In this document: one piece after another, positions 1 through 8,950 of the stretch
How the letters are laid out: each line of letters starts with the position of its first letter
How positions within the stretch are numbered: the first letter of the stretch is position 1
Assembly (NCBI RefSeq): GCF_003797125.1
Contig: NZ_RKKE01000002.1
Span: 843,661 to 907,660 of the forward strand
Reading direction: 5' to 3'
Length of the DNA stretch: 64,000 bases
From: Shewanella frigidimarina
Lineage (GTDB): Bacteria; Pseudomonadota; Gammaproteobacteria; Enterobacterales; Shewanellaceae
The notes under the pieces: model-generated
Databases searched by the model: none
Told to the model about the DNA's origin: nothing
Seen by the model: the letters and a program-made list of their open reading frames with translations, nothing else
Made by a program: the position numbers and the translations under genes

Positions 1-2711
1 CTAAACCCAAATTTCGCAACGACGGTATCGCTAAAGTCACCGGTCAAAAAGTATATGGTCGTGACTACCGTGCAATGGACATGGCAGGCTGGCCAAAACA
101 ACAAGGCTACGCGTTTATCTTACGCGCTGTAGATGCATCTCATGTTTATCAAGGTTTCTCCCTCGACCACCTCCCAGCTTCAGCTAAGCCGTATAAAGTC
201 ATTACTGCGGCAGATCTAGCACGCGACAAGGTTAAGTTACCTGAGTTTTACGGTGACAATATGTTATTGCCCGAGGGACAAACAGCAGATTATCTTGGTC
301 ATGCGGTGGCCATTTTATTATTTGACAGTTTCCCAGCCTTTAAACAGACTAAATCTTTGTTGCAGTTCGACAATACTTTATTGCGATTTGGTGAGAAAAC
401 GGCCTTTGTTTCAGACACTAAAGACCCTTATGCCAGCTGGCGTCTTATTCGGGTTGAAGGCGAAAATGGTGCCCGTGAAGATACTTATAGCCCACTACAC
501 GATGGACTGTTTTTCCCCAGCGTTAAGCACCACAAACCGGTATGGTCAGGTGATGCTAATGCTCAAGGCTCGGTTTCTGAGCGCGGGCTGTATTATGCTG
601 GCGAGATAGAAAAACAGATTGCGAGTGCCAAAGCAGATCAACAGTGGCAAGTATTAGAGCGCGAATATCGCACTCAAATTATCGATCCTATGATGATGGA
701 GCCTGAGGCCTTTAATGGCTGGTTTGATGCCAGCAGCCAAACCTTTCATACTGTTATTACCTCTCAGTCACCGCAAGACTTTCAAGAGATGGCCGTACAC
801 ATGCTGTCATCTGGGCCATTGGCTGACAAAGTCAAAAATCTAGTAGTGCATTCTCCTTATATTGGTGGCGGTTTTGGCGCTAAAGATCACTCAATATTCC
901 CGTATTATGGCGTGTTGGCAACCATTTACGCTAACGGTCCGGTTCGGTTAGCTAACGACCGCTTCGAGCAATTTCAATCCGGTCTTAAGCGTCATCCTTT
1001 CATCATGAAAAGTCGTTTAGCCGTTGATAAAGCAACCTTGAAAATTCAAGCGTTAACCTCACAGATGACAGTTGATGGTGGCGGTCGAGTTAATTTCAGC
1101 CCGTCGGTCACCTCTGTTGGGGCGACGGCAATGCAAAGCATTTATTACACCCCACGTAACGATATTATCGCCACATCTTATGCGTCACGTAACCCTGATG
1201 CAGGCTCGATGCGCGGTTACGGTACATTGCAATCGATGACAGCAATGGAAGGCATGATCCACGAGATGGCCGCTGAGTTAAATGTTGATCCCTTTAAGTT
1301 ACGCGCGGCTAACGTGATGGAGTCAGGACAGCGTAATACTCAAGGTGCTATCCCTAACGGCACGCTTAGATACCGTGAAATGCTCGACATGGCCGAACTA
1401 GACCCTGTATGGCAAAACCGTGCAGATAATAAAGCGCGTTATGAGGCTAAAAACCCAGGCATGCGTTACGGCGTTGGTTTTGGTATTGCAACGAAAGATT
1501 ATGGTACCGGTGCTGCAGCACCAAGTGCGGCGGTTAGATTATCTAAAGACGGTAAAATAATCTTAGAAATTGGTTTTATCGAAATGGGTACTGGTACTCA
1601 AACGTCACAAGCCGTGGTGGTCAGTGAGTCATTAGGTAGTTTTGCTCATGAAGTGAAACTTGCTGAGATAGATATTTGGGATGCAATGCAATTAGTGCAA
1701 ACCGACAATCCATACATTATTTCGCAGCAGCGCCAAGATGAAATGACGGCAAATCCACGTTGGACACCGGTTAAAGCCATGGCATCGTCGGCATCTATGT
1801 CGGCATATTATCAAAGCCATGTCACTCGTATTGCCGCCGATATTATTTATCGTCACGGACTCTGGCCTGCTGCGGTGTCTATTTGGAACGAGTTGTATTT
1901 CAACACCCCAATGGGTAAAACTAATCTCAATCACTCTCGCGACGGCCGCTGGACTGATGGCAAGCTTACCGCTATGGGATTCCCGCCGCTTTCAATCGAC
2001 ATTCTCGCTAAACGAGCCCACGATTTGGGCTTAGTGGTTGGCGTAATGGGCCATGCCTTTAACCGTTGGGCTTGGGCCGAAGCTGATTTTGAGATTTTCG
2101 GTACCAAAGAGCGCATTGCACTGGATGCATTGGCACTGCAATACGGCGAGGGTGACAAGTATCATGGCAGCGCGGATCGCAAAGCCCGCATGAATTCAAA
2201 CGGCTATCACTTAATCGATCGTCAAGCGATGAGCTATCCTAAAGCCGAGCTGAATAACGCCATGGTGACTTACTACGCTCCATGCGCCACTTTAGTAGAA
2301 GTAGCCGTTAATGAAGGTAATGGCGAAGTCAGTTTATTGAGCTCTCATACCTGGTTAGAAGCCGGTAAAGTGATTGTGAATGAGTTAGTTGAAGGCCAAA
2401 TACAAGGCGGTCTTGCTATGGGAATTGGCCATGCATTGCATGAAGAATTACCCCCATTTGAAGCCGGCGCTGGTAATGGTACCTGGAATATCAACCGTTA
2501 TAAGGTGCCGTTAGCGCGACATGTTGGTGTTTGGAGCCAGCGACATACTATTTTACCGCAGTTGTCCGAAACAGATCCGAGCCGAGGCATCGCCGAAGTG
2601 GTCATGATACCTGTTGTTTCTGCGCTGGTTGAAGCCGTTTATCAAGCTACCGCAGTACGTTTTTACGAATTACCTATGACAGCGAAAAAAATCAAGGAGG
2701 CCATGGCATGA
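1..2711 (+). CDS. Molybdenum hydroxylase large subunit, xanthine dehydrogenase/aldehyde oxidase family (5' end outside window)
   Basis: This is the molybdopterin-binding catalytic subunit of a periplasmic-type aldehyde or N-heterocycle hydroxylase. The frame is open to the window edge; the first residues visible (DGIAKVTGQKVYG) match the usual start of the aldehyde-oxidase domain, so the true N-terminus, probably with a Tat signal, lies upstream. Counting from the in-frame ATG at 75, a GGGFGAK molybdopterin-contact motif is at residues 264-270, MRGYG near residue 378, and a C-terminal RGIAEVVM segment supplies the Glu equivalent to the catalytic base of the family. The stop overlaps the next gene (ATGA), which encodes the [2Fe-2S] subunit, and a triheme cytochrome follows. 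This trio resembles the membrane-bound aldehyde dehydrogenases of acetic acid bacteria and the nicotinate or isoquinoline hydroxylases that pass electrons to cytochrome c. The substrate cannot be told from sequence. Confidence 0.88.
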   Translation, partial: KPKFRNDGIAKVTGQKVYGRDYRAMDMAGWPKQQGYAFILRAVDASHVYQGFSLDHLPASAKPYKVITAADLARDKVKLPEFYGDNMLLPEGQTADYLGHAVAILLFDSFPAFKQTKSLLQFDNTLLRFGEKTAFVSDTKDPYASWRLIRVEGENGAREDTYSPLHDGLFFPSVKHHKPVWSGDANAQGSVSERGLYYAGEIEKQIASAKADQQWQVLEREYRTQIIDPMMMEPEAFNGWFDASSQTFHTVITSQSPQDFQEMAVHMLSSGPLADKVKNLVVHSPYIGGGFGAKDHSIFPYYGVLATIYANGPVRLANDRFEQFQSGLKRHPFIMKSRLAVDKATLKIQALTSQMTVDGGGRVNFSPSVTSVGATAMQSIYYTPRNDIIATSYASRNPDAGSMRGYGTLQSMTAMEGMIHEMAAELNVDPFKLRAANVMESGQRNTQGAIPNGTLRYREMLDMAELDPVWQNRADNKARYEAKNPGMRYGVGFGIATKDYGTGAAAPSAAVRLSKDGKIILEIGFIEMGTGTQTSQAVVVSESLGSFAHEVKLAEIDIWDAMQLVQTDNPYIISQQRQDEMTANPRWTPVKAMASSASMSAYYQSHVTRIAADIIYRHGLWPAAVSIWNELYFNTPMGKTNLNHSRDGRWTDGKLTAMGFPPLSIDILAKRAHDLGLVVGVMGHAFNRWAWAEADFEIFGTKERIALDALALQYGEGDKYHGSADRKARMNSNGYHLIDRQAMSYPKAELNNAMVTYYAPCATLVEVAVNEGNGEVSLLSSHTWLEAGKVIVNELVEGQIQGGLAMGIGHALHEELPPFEAGAGNGTWNINRYKVPLARHVGVWSQRHTILPQLSETDPSRGIAEVVMIPVVSALVEAVYQATAVRFYELPMTAKKIKEAMA

Positions 2712-3244
2712 GCCAGTCAATTAAGTTAACTATCAACAACCAAGCTATTGGCCCGATTGACGTCGGCGATGGCACCATGATGATTGAATTTTTGCATGAG
2801 TATTTAAACCTCACTGGTACTAAGTTTGGTTGCGGTGCTGGGGTGTGTCATGCCTGTACGGTAATCGTCGATGACGAGCAAGGTATGAGCGAAGTAGTCC
2901 GCACTTGCATCAATGGCGTCGAGCGTTTCAACGGTAAACGTATTCGCACGGTTGAAGGCCATGCTAAGCAAAATGCTCAAGGTGAAATCACTGCTCTGAG
3001 CCCTGTACAACAAACATTTTTAGAACATTTTTCGTTTCAATGTGGTTGGTGCACCTCAGGTTTTGTCAATGAGTCTACCGCGTTAATTGAGCGACTAGAG
3101 CGAAAACCAATTGCCAAAGATAACGTTGAGCAAGTCATCGAAGATGCCTTAGGCGAACATGTCTGCCGTTGTACTGGTTATGTAAAATACTATGCGGCGA
3201 TGAAAGATTTAATTCTCAAGACAGAGGGGTTAACCCTGTCATGA
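2708..3244 (+). CDS. [2Fe-2S] subunit of the molybdenum hydroxylase
   Basis: This small iron-sulfur subunit relays electrons from the molybdenum centre. It has 178 residues, within the usual range for the family. The N-terminal plant-ferredoxin-type cluster has Cys42, Cys47, Cys50 (CGAGVCHAC) and Cys67. The C-terminal helical cluster has Cys112/Cys115 (QCGWC) and Cys153/Cys155 (CRCTGY). All eight ligands are present. The ATG overlaps the stop of the large subunit, indicating translational coupling, and its own stop overlaps the start of the cytochrome gene. There is no signal peptide, so the protein would have to travel with the large subunit as a folded Tat complex. This is inferred, because the large subunit's N-terminus is not visible. 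Confidence 0.93.
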   Translation: MSQSIKLTINNQAIGPIDVGDGTMMIEFLHEYLNLTGTKFGCGAGVCHACTVIVDDEQGMSEVVRTCINGVERFNGKRIRTVEGHAKQNAQGEITALSPVQQTFLEHFSFQCGWCTSGFVNESTALIERLERKPIAKDNVEQVIEDALGEHVCRCTGYVKYYAAMKDLILKTEGLTLS

Positions 3245-4530
3245 AGCCATTATATCAATATCACTTAAGCCGTTTAGTAAAGGCGCGAATAAAGCTCAGC
3301 CAAAATCTATTACTGACTTTGGGTTTAAGTTTAGGCTTGGGTTTATTCGCCTGTTCCAGCAACGCGGCTGATGAGGTTAGTACTAACAGTAGCGACATCG
3401 AACGCGGTGCTTATCTGATGAAGATTGGCGACTGTGTGGCCTGCCATACTGCAGTAGGCGGACGAGAGTTAACCGGTGGACTGCCATTTGAAACCCCGTT
3501 TGGGGCGGTATATTCAACCAATATCACCTCAGATAAAGATACCGGAATTGGCAAATACAGTTATAACGAGTTTTTTGATGCTATGCATCATGGCGTCGGC
3601 GTTAACGGTAATTTGTATCCAGCTATGCCTTACACCTCTTACAGTTTGTTATCGGATGAAGATACCAAAGCGATATATGCTTATTTGATGAGCACTAAAC
3701 CCATCAAGCAAGCTAATCTCGACAATGATGTCTCTTTTCCTTTTAACGTTCGATTTGGTCTCAAGGCGTGGAACTTAATCGCTCATGATGCTGAAAAATT
3801 TGCCCCCAAGAAAGACAAAAGTGAGCCTTGGAACCGAGGTAATTACTTAGTCAATGCGCTGGGACATTGTGGTGAATGCCATACTCCTCGAGACAGCTTA
3901 TTTGCCATGGAGCAAGATAAGCATTTTCAAGGCGCTGTTATCGAAGGTTTAGAGGCATCAGATATTACTCCTGCTGAACTTAACCGACAAAACTGGACTC
4001 ATGACGATTTAAAGTCTTTGTTTACTGAAGGTTATTCTCGCAAAGGTACGGTATTTGGTGGCATGTATCCTGTGGTTTACCACAGTTTTAGCCACTTAAC
4101 TGATGCCGACATGCATGCCGTAAGCAGTTATCTGCTTGATACTGACGAGACTATAGAAGCCAAACCACTGACCTTTAACGGCCACCAGCGTGAATTGCCA
4201 GGATATAACCTATACATGGGTTATTGCGCTGGTTGTCATAGTCAAAATGGTGAAGGTCGACCTAATGTTGCTCCGGCAATGGCCGGTAACGCCACATTAG
4301 ATAAAGCCAGCCCGCACAATATCGTTGCGGTAATGCTTAAAGGTATAAAGAGCCAACATTACAATACCACCACCAGCTTTTATGCCATGCCTGGTTATGC
4401 CGATCAGTTAAGTGATGAACAGCTTAAAGACTTAAGCAATTATCTGCGCGTCACATGGAGTAATCAGCCTGGCGATGTAGATGTGGATACAATTCATGAT
4501 TTAAAAGAAGTGATATTCGAACACGATTAA
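3241..4530 (+). CDS. Triheme c-type cytochrome, electron acceptor of the molybdenum hydroxylase
   Basis: Three heme-c attachment sites are visible: CVACH (65-69), CGECH (210-214) and CAGCH (329-333), spaced as in the cytochrome subunit of membrane-bound aldehyde and alcohol dehydrogenases. The N-terminus has a basic stretch, a hydrophobic Leu/Gly-rich core and a lipobox-like LFAC at 35-38, so it is exported and perhaps lipid-anchored. I start it at 3241, where ATG overlaps the preceding stop (ATGA). An earlier in-frame codon at 3169 would run back through the [2Fe-2S] gene and lacks any reason to be used. It is the last gene of the operon and is followed 35 bases later by a strong terminator. 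It probably passes electrons to the quinone pool or to periplasmic cytochromes. Confidence 0.92.
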   Translation: MKPLYQYHLSRLVKARIKLSQNLLLTLGLSLGLGLFACSSNAADEVSTNSSDIERGAYLMKIGDCVACHTAVGGRELTGGLPFETPFGAVYSTNITSDKDTGIGKYSYNEFFDAMHHGVGVNGNLYPAMPYTSYSLLSDEDTKAIYAYLMSTKPIKQANLDNDVSFPFNVRFGLKAWNLIAHDAEKFAPKKDKSEPWNRGNYLVNALGHCGECHTPRDSLFAMEQDKHFQGAVIEGLEASDITPAELNRQNWTHDDLKSLFTEGYSRKGTVFGGMYPVVYHSFSHLTDADMHAVSSYLLDTDETIEAKPLTFNGHQRELPGYNLYMGYCAGCHSQNGEGRPNVAPAMAGNATLDKASPHNIVAVMLKGIKSQHYNTTTSFYAMPGYADQLSDEQLKDLSNYLRVTWSNQPGDVDVDTIHDLKEVIFEHD

Positions 4531-4564
4531 CCATTTTAATCAGTTGTAGAATATCCGTTTAAGC

Positions 4565-4590
4565 AAAAGCCGACCCTTGGTCGGCTTTTT
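4565..4590 (+). terminator. Rho-independent terminator of the molybdenum hydroxylase operon
   Basis: A stem GCCGACC/GGTCGGC with a 3-nt loop is extended by A/T pairs and followed by a T run. It lies 35 bases after the cytochrome stop. Confidence 0.93.
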
Positions 4591-4647
4591 CGTTTCACTA
4601 ACGATTAATGGCAAAACTAACGCCATAACAAGGTTTACCCAACGAGG

Positions 4648-5124
4648 TTACAACACATCGTTAAGGTCTTGTATTGCATCAATCACCATACCCGTACCAA
4701 TGCTAATCAATAGCAAATCAGTACCAACACGGACAATTTTTTGTCCTTCTGGCGTACGACCTAGTTGAACAGTAAGCGCAGATGGTACATCGTAGTAAAC
4801 AACATCAGCTGGCAGTGAGTAACCTTTGCGCCATTGCTTAGCACTACCCGGAGGTTGGCAACGATTATGTTTTTTGGCTAACCCAGGTGGACAATGCTTA
4901 GCATCACGGTTGGTATAATAGTAATTATTAACGATGACTTGGCGATCGTTACTAAAATAGGTCTGATAAGTTTCTTCATGTTCGTGATCATGCTTTTTTT
5001 GATGTTTGTCAGATTTATGCTTTCCGCTATTACCATGCGAGTCGTTGTCTTTAGCGAAGCTGTAACCTGATGAACACATCATTAAGGTACTGATAATGAT
5101 CAATGGGATGATGTGACGATTCAT
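4648..5124 (-). CDS. CigR/RcnB-like periplasmic protein
   Basis: This is a 158-residue exported protein of the family annotated as CigR (anti-virulence regulator family) or RcnB-like. A Sec signal peptide covers about residues 1-24 (SFA/KD). It is followed by a His/Lys/Asp-rich linker (roughly 25-50) that may bind metal, then a CPPGLAKK..RCQPPGSAKQW motif (about 78-97) with two Cys. The C-terminal domain (LPADVVYYDVP to the end) carries the conserved GTGMVIDAI near the terminus. Members of this group are small periplasmic or inner-membrane proteins of poorly known role; CigR in Salmonella affects virulence output. The gene stands alone, facing the molybdenum hydroxylase operon. The family call is good, but the function here is unknown. 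Confidence 0.75.
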   Translation of the reverse strand: MNRHIIPLIIISTLMMCSSGYSFAKDNDSHGNSGKHKSDKHQKKHDHEHEETYQTYFSNDRQVIVNNYYYTNRDAKHCPPGLAKKHNRCQPPGSAKQWRKGYSLPADVVYYDVPSALTVQLGRTPEGQKIVRVGTDLLLISIGTGMVIDAIQDLNDVL

Positions 5125-5506
5125 AAAATGGATTCCTTTGCGATTAAATAGGCGCTTGTCATAATAGTTAACCAGCGATATGCCTGACCGTTAAAAAAAA
5201 CCAAATACTATTAATGATACGGTTGATATGGGTGTAAAGGTAGTCGTATTGCACACTATTGTCGACACTAATCTAGATTATTGTTAATTAATGTTCGCGT
5301 ATAATCGTTACTTTTGTTTCAATGCCATTTGTGAAAACAACACCTTATTCGTTCCGCATAAACCCAGAAATATTTGATGTTTTAATCCTTATGACGTTAC
5401 TCGTTAAGACTTTTTTATCGTTGATAAAGGGACACAGAAAAGCAGAGAATATACAAAAAATTGATAAACAAGAGTGCGTTTGCCCCTTTAGGTTTTAATA
5501 ATACCG
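5125..5506. other. Intergenic stretch without a recognisable gene
   Basis: These 382 bases lie between the CigR-like start and the pilin stop, so they hold the upstream region of the CigR-like gene. The stretch is AT-rich. I see no coding frame, tRNA or strong hairpin in it. Confidence 0.5.
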
Positions 5507-6055
5507 TTAACACCCAACGATTACCGTTGTGATGACAGGCTCTCCAGTACTCTGCCAGTGATACTGAAAATAACAACTGGTTGCAATAACTTCGGCTGCA
5601 GTCGGCTCTGCAAGGGCAAGTGCACTTTTTGGGGCTGCAACAACAGCATAGCTGCTATTAGACGTAAAAATGCGATATGACCAATCATTCATTTCTAACC
5701 CAGCCGCTTTAAAGATTTCTGACGATGTTGTATAACCGGCATTAAAACCGCTACCGCTAGTATTGGCCGCTGCGGCCCAAGGTTGGTAATTACTGCCTTT
5801 AACACCCGAGAATTCAACCGTATCTGTAAGCGCATTGCCAGAGGTTAATGTTTTTGTTTTAAATAACATCACTGCTGTTTTAATTGAACCTGTGGCACCT
5901 TTGATTGCTGCAATATGTGCATCTGTTTTTAAATTAATAAACTTAGGCGCTGCGACAACTGCCAATACACCAAGAATAATAATGACAAAGACAAGCTCTA
6001 TAAGGGTGAAACCGGATTGACGAGAGGAAACGATACTGCGGTTAAGTTTGATCAT
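5507..6055 (-). CDS. Lone type IV pilin-like protein (MSHA-type)
   Basis: This is a 182-residue prepilin. The leader ends SRQSG with processing predicted between Gly15 and Phe16 (G/FTLIE), and Glu5 of the mature protein is present. A hydrophobic helix (about 16-40) is followed by a variable globular part. A Cys pair near the C-terminus (about 158 and 182) could close the usual disulfide loop. The GGGAGG ribosome-binding site just upstream is strong. It most resembles MSHA-type pilins and secretion pseudopilins, but no assembly ATPase, platform protein or prepilin peptidase gene lies nearby. It may therefore be an accessory pilin using machinery encoded elsewhere. Confidence 0.85.
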   Translation of the reverse strand: MIKLNRSIVSSRQSGFTLIELVFVIIILGVLAVVAAPKFINLKTDAHIAAIKGATGSIKTAVMLFKTKTLTSGNALTDTVEFSGVKGSNYQPWAAAANTSGSGFNAGYTTSSEIFKAAGLEMNDWSYRIFTSNSSYAVVAAPKSALALAEPTAAEVIATSCYFQYHWQSTGEPVITTVIVGC

Positions 6056-6196
6056 ATGATGAATGCCTCCCGATACAGTAAATAAACTGTTCAGCTAGAA
6101 AGAGTTTACTTAAAACAATTACATGAGACATTATTTTAACCTAAACACGAGCTTAAGTTATAGAGGCTTTCATCATAGTTTTGCGTATTGTGTTAT

Positions 6197-6250
6197 GCCT
6201 TGTTGTATTGAGCCTTGTTGTATTGAGCCTTGTTGTATTGAGCCTTGTTG
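6197..6250. repeat. 15-bp tandem repeat, 3.6 copies
   Basis: The unit GCCTTGTTGTATTGA occurs exactly at 6197-6211, 6212-6226 and 6227-6241, followed by a partial copy at 6242-6250. It lies just downstream of the HopJ-like stop, between that gene and the pilin start. Confidence 0.95.
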
Positions 6251-6260
6251 AGCACCTAGG

Positions 6261-6611
6261 TTATTTAGCCTTTAATGCCTGTTGCGAAAACAAAATACCA
6301 TCCCAGCCATGTTGCATAAACTGACGAATATTTTGATGATCCGTCCCTTGAGGCGTTGCCACTACATCTCGGTAATGTTGGCCAAACATAGCCAAGGTTT
6401 GTTGCACCGTTAACTGATGAGTTTGCCCAAACGCAAACACCTTACAAGAACCTGAATTTTGCCCTGCTTCATTAAGCTGATCACCATTTTTAAATGCACT
6501 TGAGGTGAAGTCATAATGACCATCAATAACAGCCATAGTATCTTCAAAACGAATGGTATCTGCTTGTGATGTTAGCGATGAAATAAACGGGTTAATATCC
6601 GTTGATGCCAT
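6261..6611 (-). CDS. HopJ-type family protein
   Basis: This 116-residue protein matches the family named after the Pseudomonas syringae effector HopJ1. Conserved stretches seen are FEDTMAVIDGHYDFTSSAF (about 22-40), GSCKVFAFG (54-62), LAMFGQHYRDVV (73-84), GTDHQNIRQFM (89-99) and GWDGILF (101-107). The protein is full length for the family and has no signal peptide or membrane segment. Most environmental members lie in genomes without a type III secretion system, and none is visible here, so the effector name should not be taken as a function. It is monocistronic, with the tandem repeat beginning ten bases after the stop. Confidence 0.85.
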   Translation of the reverse strand: MASTDINPFISSLTSQADTIRFEDTMAVIDGHYDFTSSAFKNGDQLNEAGQNSGSCKVFAFGQTHQLTVQQTLAMFGQHYRDVVATPQGTDHQNIRQFMQHGWDGILFSQQALKAK

Positions 6612-6847
6612 AAGTTATGCCCTGCCCTAATTTAAAGTTAAAACAAAAATCGAATTAAAAGAAAAATAAACACTACAAATCACGATGACTGTAGATCAAA
6701 ACCTTATCAAAATGATCACATTTACTATAGTGAAAAAGACTCAAGCGAACGATTAAAAACTCGAAAGCAAAACGAGGCCCAGACCCTCTGTAACTGCCTA
6801 CTACAATGTTAAATTCAATAGCGTTTACAAGCATAAACCATCGACAA
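6612..6847. other. Intergenic stretch between the HopJ-like and MFS genes
   Basis: This AT-rich stretch presumably contains the HopJ-like promoter (minus strand). I see no gene and no clear terminator. Confidence 0.4.
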
Positions 6848-8146
6848 TTAATCCAACTTTAGTGCAGCAAAATCTGGCCGTGGTAGCTTTTCCAATATAC
6901 TGTATAAATAAATCACCACTAACGACAATAATGCGCCGATGATAAACAACCAATACCCACCAAGATGATCCAGTATGATCCCGCCGCCCAGTGGTGCAAA
7001 TGCAAACCCCAAATCATAAAATGAAGCTGCGCCAAAGTACGCGCCACGTAAATGCTTAGGAGCTAGCCTGTCAATGTGCACGTTCATCGTTGGGAATAAA
7101 ATGGTTTCAGCTAGGCTCATTACAACAACGGCGCCAATCCAGCCCCAAAATAAATCAATGGGGTTATACGCTAGCCAAACTTGCGAACAAACCAGCAGCA
7201 TCAATCCAAACTGAATTCGGTGTACCAAACTGTAACCAGCCATTAATCTTAATAATAAAAATTGGGTAGAGATAATGACTAAGGCATTGGTAAAAATCAT
7301 TGCCGAAATCAGTGTCAATAAATCGGGGGCATTTGAACGAGTAAGATATTGGATCAACGAACTGTCCATTTGCGCATAAATAAACATACACAAAATATTC
7401 GCAAAAATAAGACCTTGCAGTAATTTATCTTGCCATAAAATCGACATTATTTGCCGCCGATTCATTGCGGCAGGTTTACGCTTAACAGCAGCTGTTGCAT
7501 CACCCATAACAGGAATGAGTCCATCTGCAACCAGCTCTGGAGCCGATGAATGAGTCTGGCGAGCTTGATGCCTAAAACCCCAGAATAATAATCCCAACAA
7601 GGCAGCAAAAGCCGCCGCAGTAATATAAAAACTCGACTGTTTTCCGGTTAAGCCTAACCATACACCTAACATTGGCCCGACAGCGCAACCTACGTTAACG
7701 ATAAAATACAGAGATTGCATCGCCAGTTCACGGGTTTTGGGATCGTCAATAATGTCGCCAATGGTGGCAGACGTTAGCGGTCGCCATATAGCTGTAGCAA
7801 TAGAACACAGAGTCATGACGACCACATAGCCTTTGACTGAATCGACTTGTGCCAACAATGAAAACGAGATGATATAAAGCACACCAGTAAAGTACATTAA
7901 CTTGTGGCGGCCGATTCGGTCGGACAGTGCACTACCAATAAAACTGGTAAAAACCGATATAATCGCCGCACTCGACAGCACTAAACCAACTTCGGTCGCG
8001 CTTAAGGCAAATTTTTCATACAAAATGACAGCCAAAAATGGCCACACCATGTAATAACTGCCGCGGGTAATAAACGAGCCAAATAACAGTATCCACATTA
8101 ATCGTGGAAATTGCTTAAAGCGTGCTACAGAAATATCGCTATGCAC
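6848..8146 (-). CDS. MFS transporter, multidrug-efflux type
   Basis: This 432-residue major facilitator protein has about twelve hydrophobic segments. The conserved loop 2-3 signature is present as GSALSDRIGRHKLM (about 72-85). A cytoplasmic central loop of roughly 40 residues (about 195-235) separates the two halves. The overall layout resembles the MdtH/YfcJ-like drug-efflux group. The start is GTG, with AAGGA about six bases upstream. The gene is oriented with the PaiB-like and cupin genes upstream but is separated from them by about 100 bases. The substrate cannot be assigned. Confidence 0.85.
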   Translation of the reverse strand: MHSDISVARFKQFPRLMWILLFGSFITRGSYYMVWPFLAVILYEKFALSATEVGLVLSSAAIISVFTSFIGSALSDRIGRHKLMYFTGVLYIISFSLLAQVDSVKGYVVVMTLCSIATAIWRPLTSATIGDIIDDPKTRELAMQSLYFIVNVGCAVGPMLGVWLGLTGKQSSFYITAAAFAALLGLLFWGFRHQARQTHSSAPELVADGLIPVMGDATAAVKRKPAAMNRRQIMSILWQDKLLQGLIFANILCMFIYAQMDSSLIQYLTRSNAPDLLTLISAMIFTNALVIISTQFLLLRLMAGYSLVHRIQFGLMLLVCSQVWLAYNPIDLFWGWIGAVVVMSLAETILFPTMNVHIDRLAPKHLRGAYFGAASFYDLGFAFAPLGGGIILDHLGGYWLFIIGALLSLVVIYLYSILEKLPRPDFAALKLD

Positions 8147-8246
8147 TTTTTATCCTTAAAGAGTGATGCTGAAATAGATTATGACAGACTGAATTGATTA
8201 CATGATTATTAAGGTTAATCTTAACGTGGCGAATTCGATTGAACCA

Positions 8247-8864
8247 CTATTTATTACCTAATCCTATGTTATTCTTCATCATATAAGCTAATAGCTGTTT
8301 TTCATCAACCCTATTTGACAGTGATAATCCTTGCGCCACACCTTGTTGATCACTTTGGTTACGGTGCTGCCCTAACTTTTGCTTTCCTTGTAATTCATCA
8401 ATGACAATCTTAAAGCCAACAATACCCTTGGCTAATTTTTGTTGATAACCATCGGGAATAAAGCCATTACCTTCTAGCAATGAAGGTTCGTATTGTTGGA
8501 TGGTAGATTCAAGTACTCGGGCGGTGGTCGCATCATCAATTAATTCAATAATGCCTTTTACATGTACTACGCTGTAATTCCAGGTCGGAACAGCTGGATG
8601 GGAGTCATACCAGGTGGGTGAGATATAAGAGTGTGGGCCATTGAAAATACACAGCACTTTTGTGTTTTCTATGTATTTCCAATGGGAATTACTACGAGCA
8701 AAATGGCCATACAAGGTACCATTTTCGCCCTCTGAGGCAATGAGTAATAAAGGTAAGTGCGAGCCCTCTAAATCGTTAGACACAACAGTCGCAAAACCAT
8801 ATTGGTTAATAAACTGATGGATTAACTCCCTAGACCCCATATCCCACTTATCAGGCACTTGCAT
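8247..8864 (-). CDS. FMN-binding PaiB-family protein
   Basis: This 205-residue split-barrel flavoprotein belongs to the PaiB family (FMN-binding negative transcriptional regulator, after Bacillus PaiB). Family features seen are an early GFATVVSND segment, LYGHFARSNSHW (about 55-66), and the highly conserved IFNGPHSYISPTWY (about 73-86) followed by VPTWNYSVVHVKG. Many members are flavin-dependent enzymes or of unknown role rather than DNA-binding proteins. It lies between the MFS gene and the cupin gene on the same strand, with a gap of about 90 bases on each side, so a loose operon is possible. Confidence 0.88.
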   Translation of the reverse strand: MQVPDKWDMGSRELIHQFINQYGFATVVSNDLEGSHLPLLLIASEGENGTLYGHFARSNSHWKYIENTKVLCIFNGPHSYISPTWYDSHPAVPTWNYSVVHVKGIIELIDDATTARVLESTIQQYEPSLLEGNGFIPDGYQQKLAKGIVGFKIVIDELQGKQKLGQHRNQSDQQGVAQGLSLSNRVDEKQLLAYMMKNNIGLGNK

Positions 8865-8950
8865 AATTCACTTTTCACTAAAATAATCAATAACCTCTTA
8901 TAATGAATGTGATGACTAAATGCCATCGTTTTATGGGTTTGTAGCGATTA

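Noticed and set aside
253..609. A 118-codon frame within the molybdenum hydroxylase gene.
   Set aside because: Overlapping frame of a well-supported enzyme gene, with no domain of its own.
3169..3240. A longer start for the triheme cytochrome.
   Set aside because: It lies inside the [2Fe-2S] gene in another frame; the ATG at 3241 overlaps that gene's stop and leads straight into a signal peptide.
6261..6611. Type III secretion effector, from the family name HopJ.
   Set aside because: No secretion genes are nearby and the family is widespread in non-pathogens; the name is historical.
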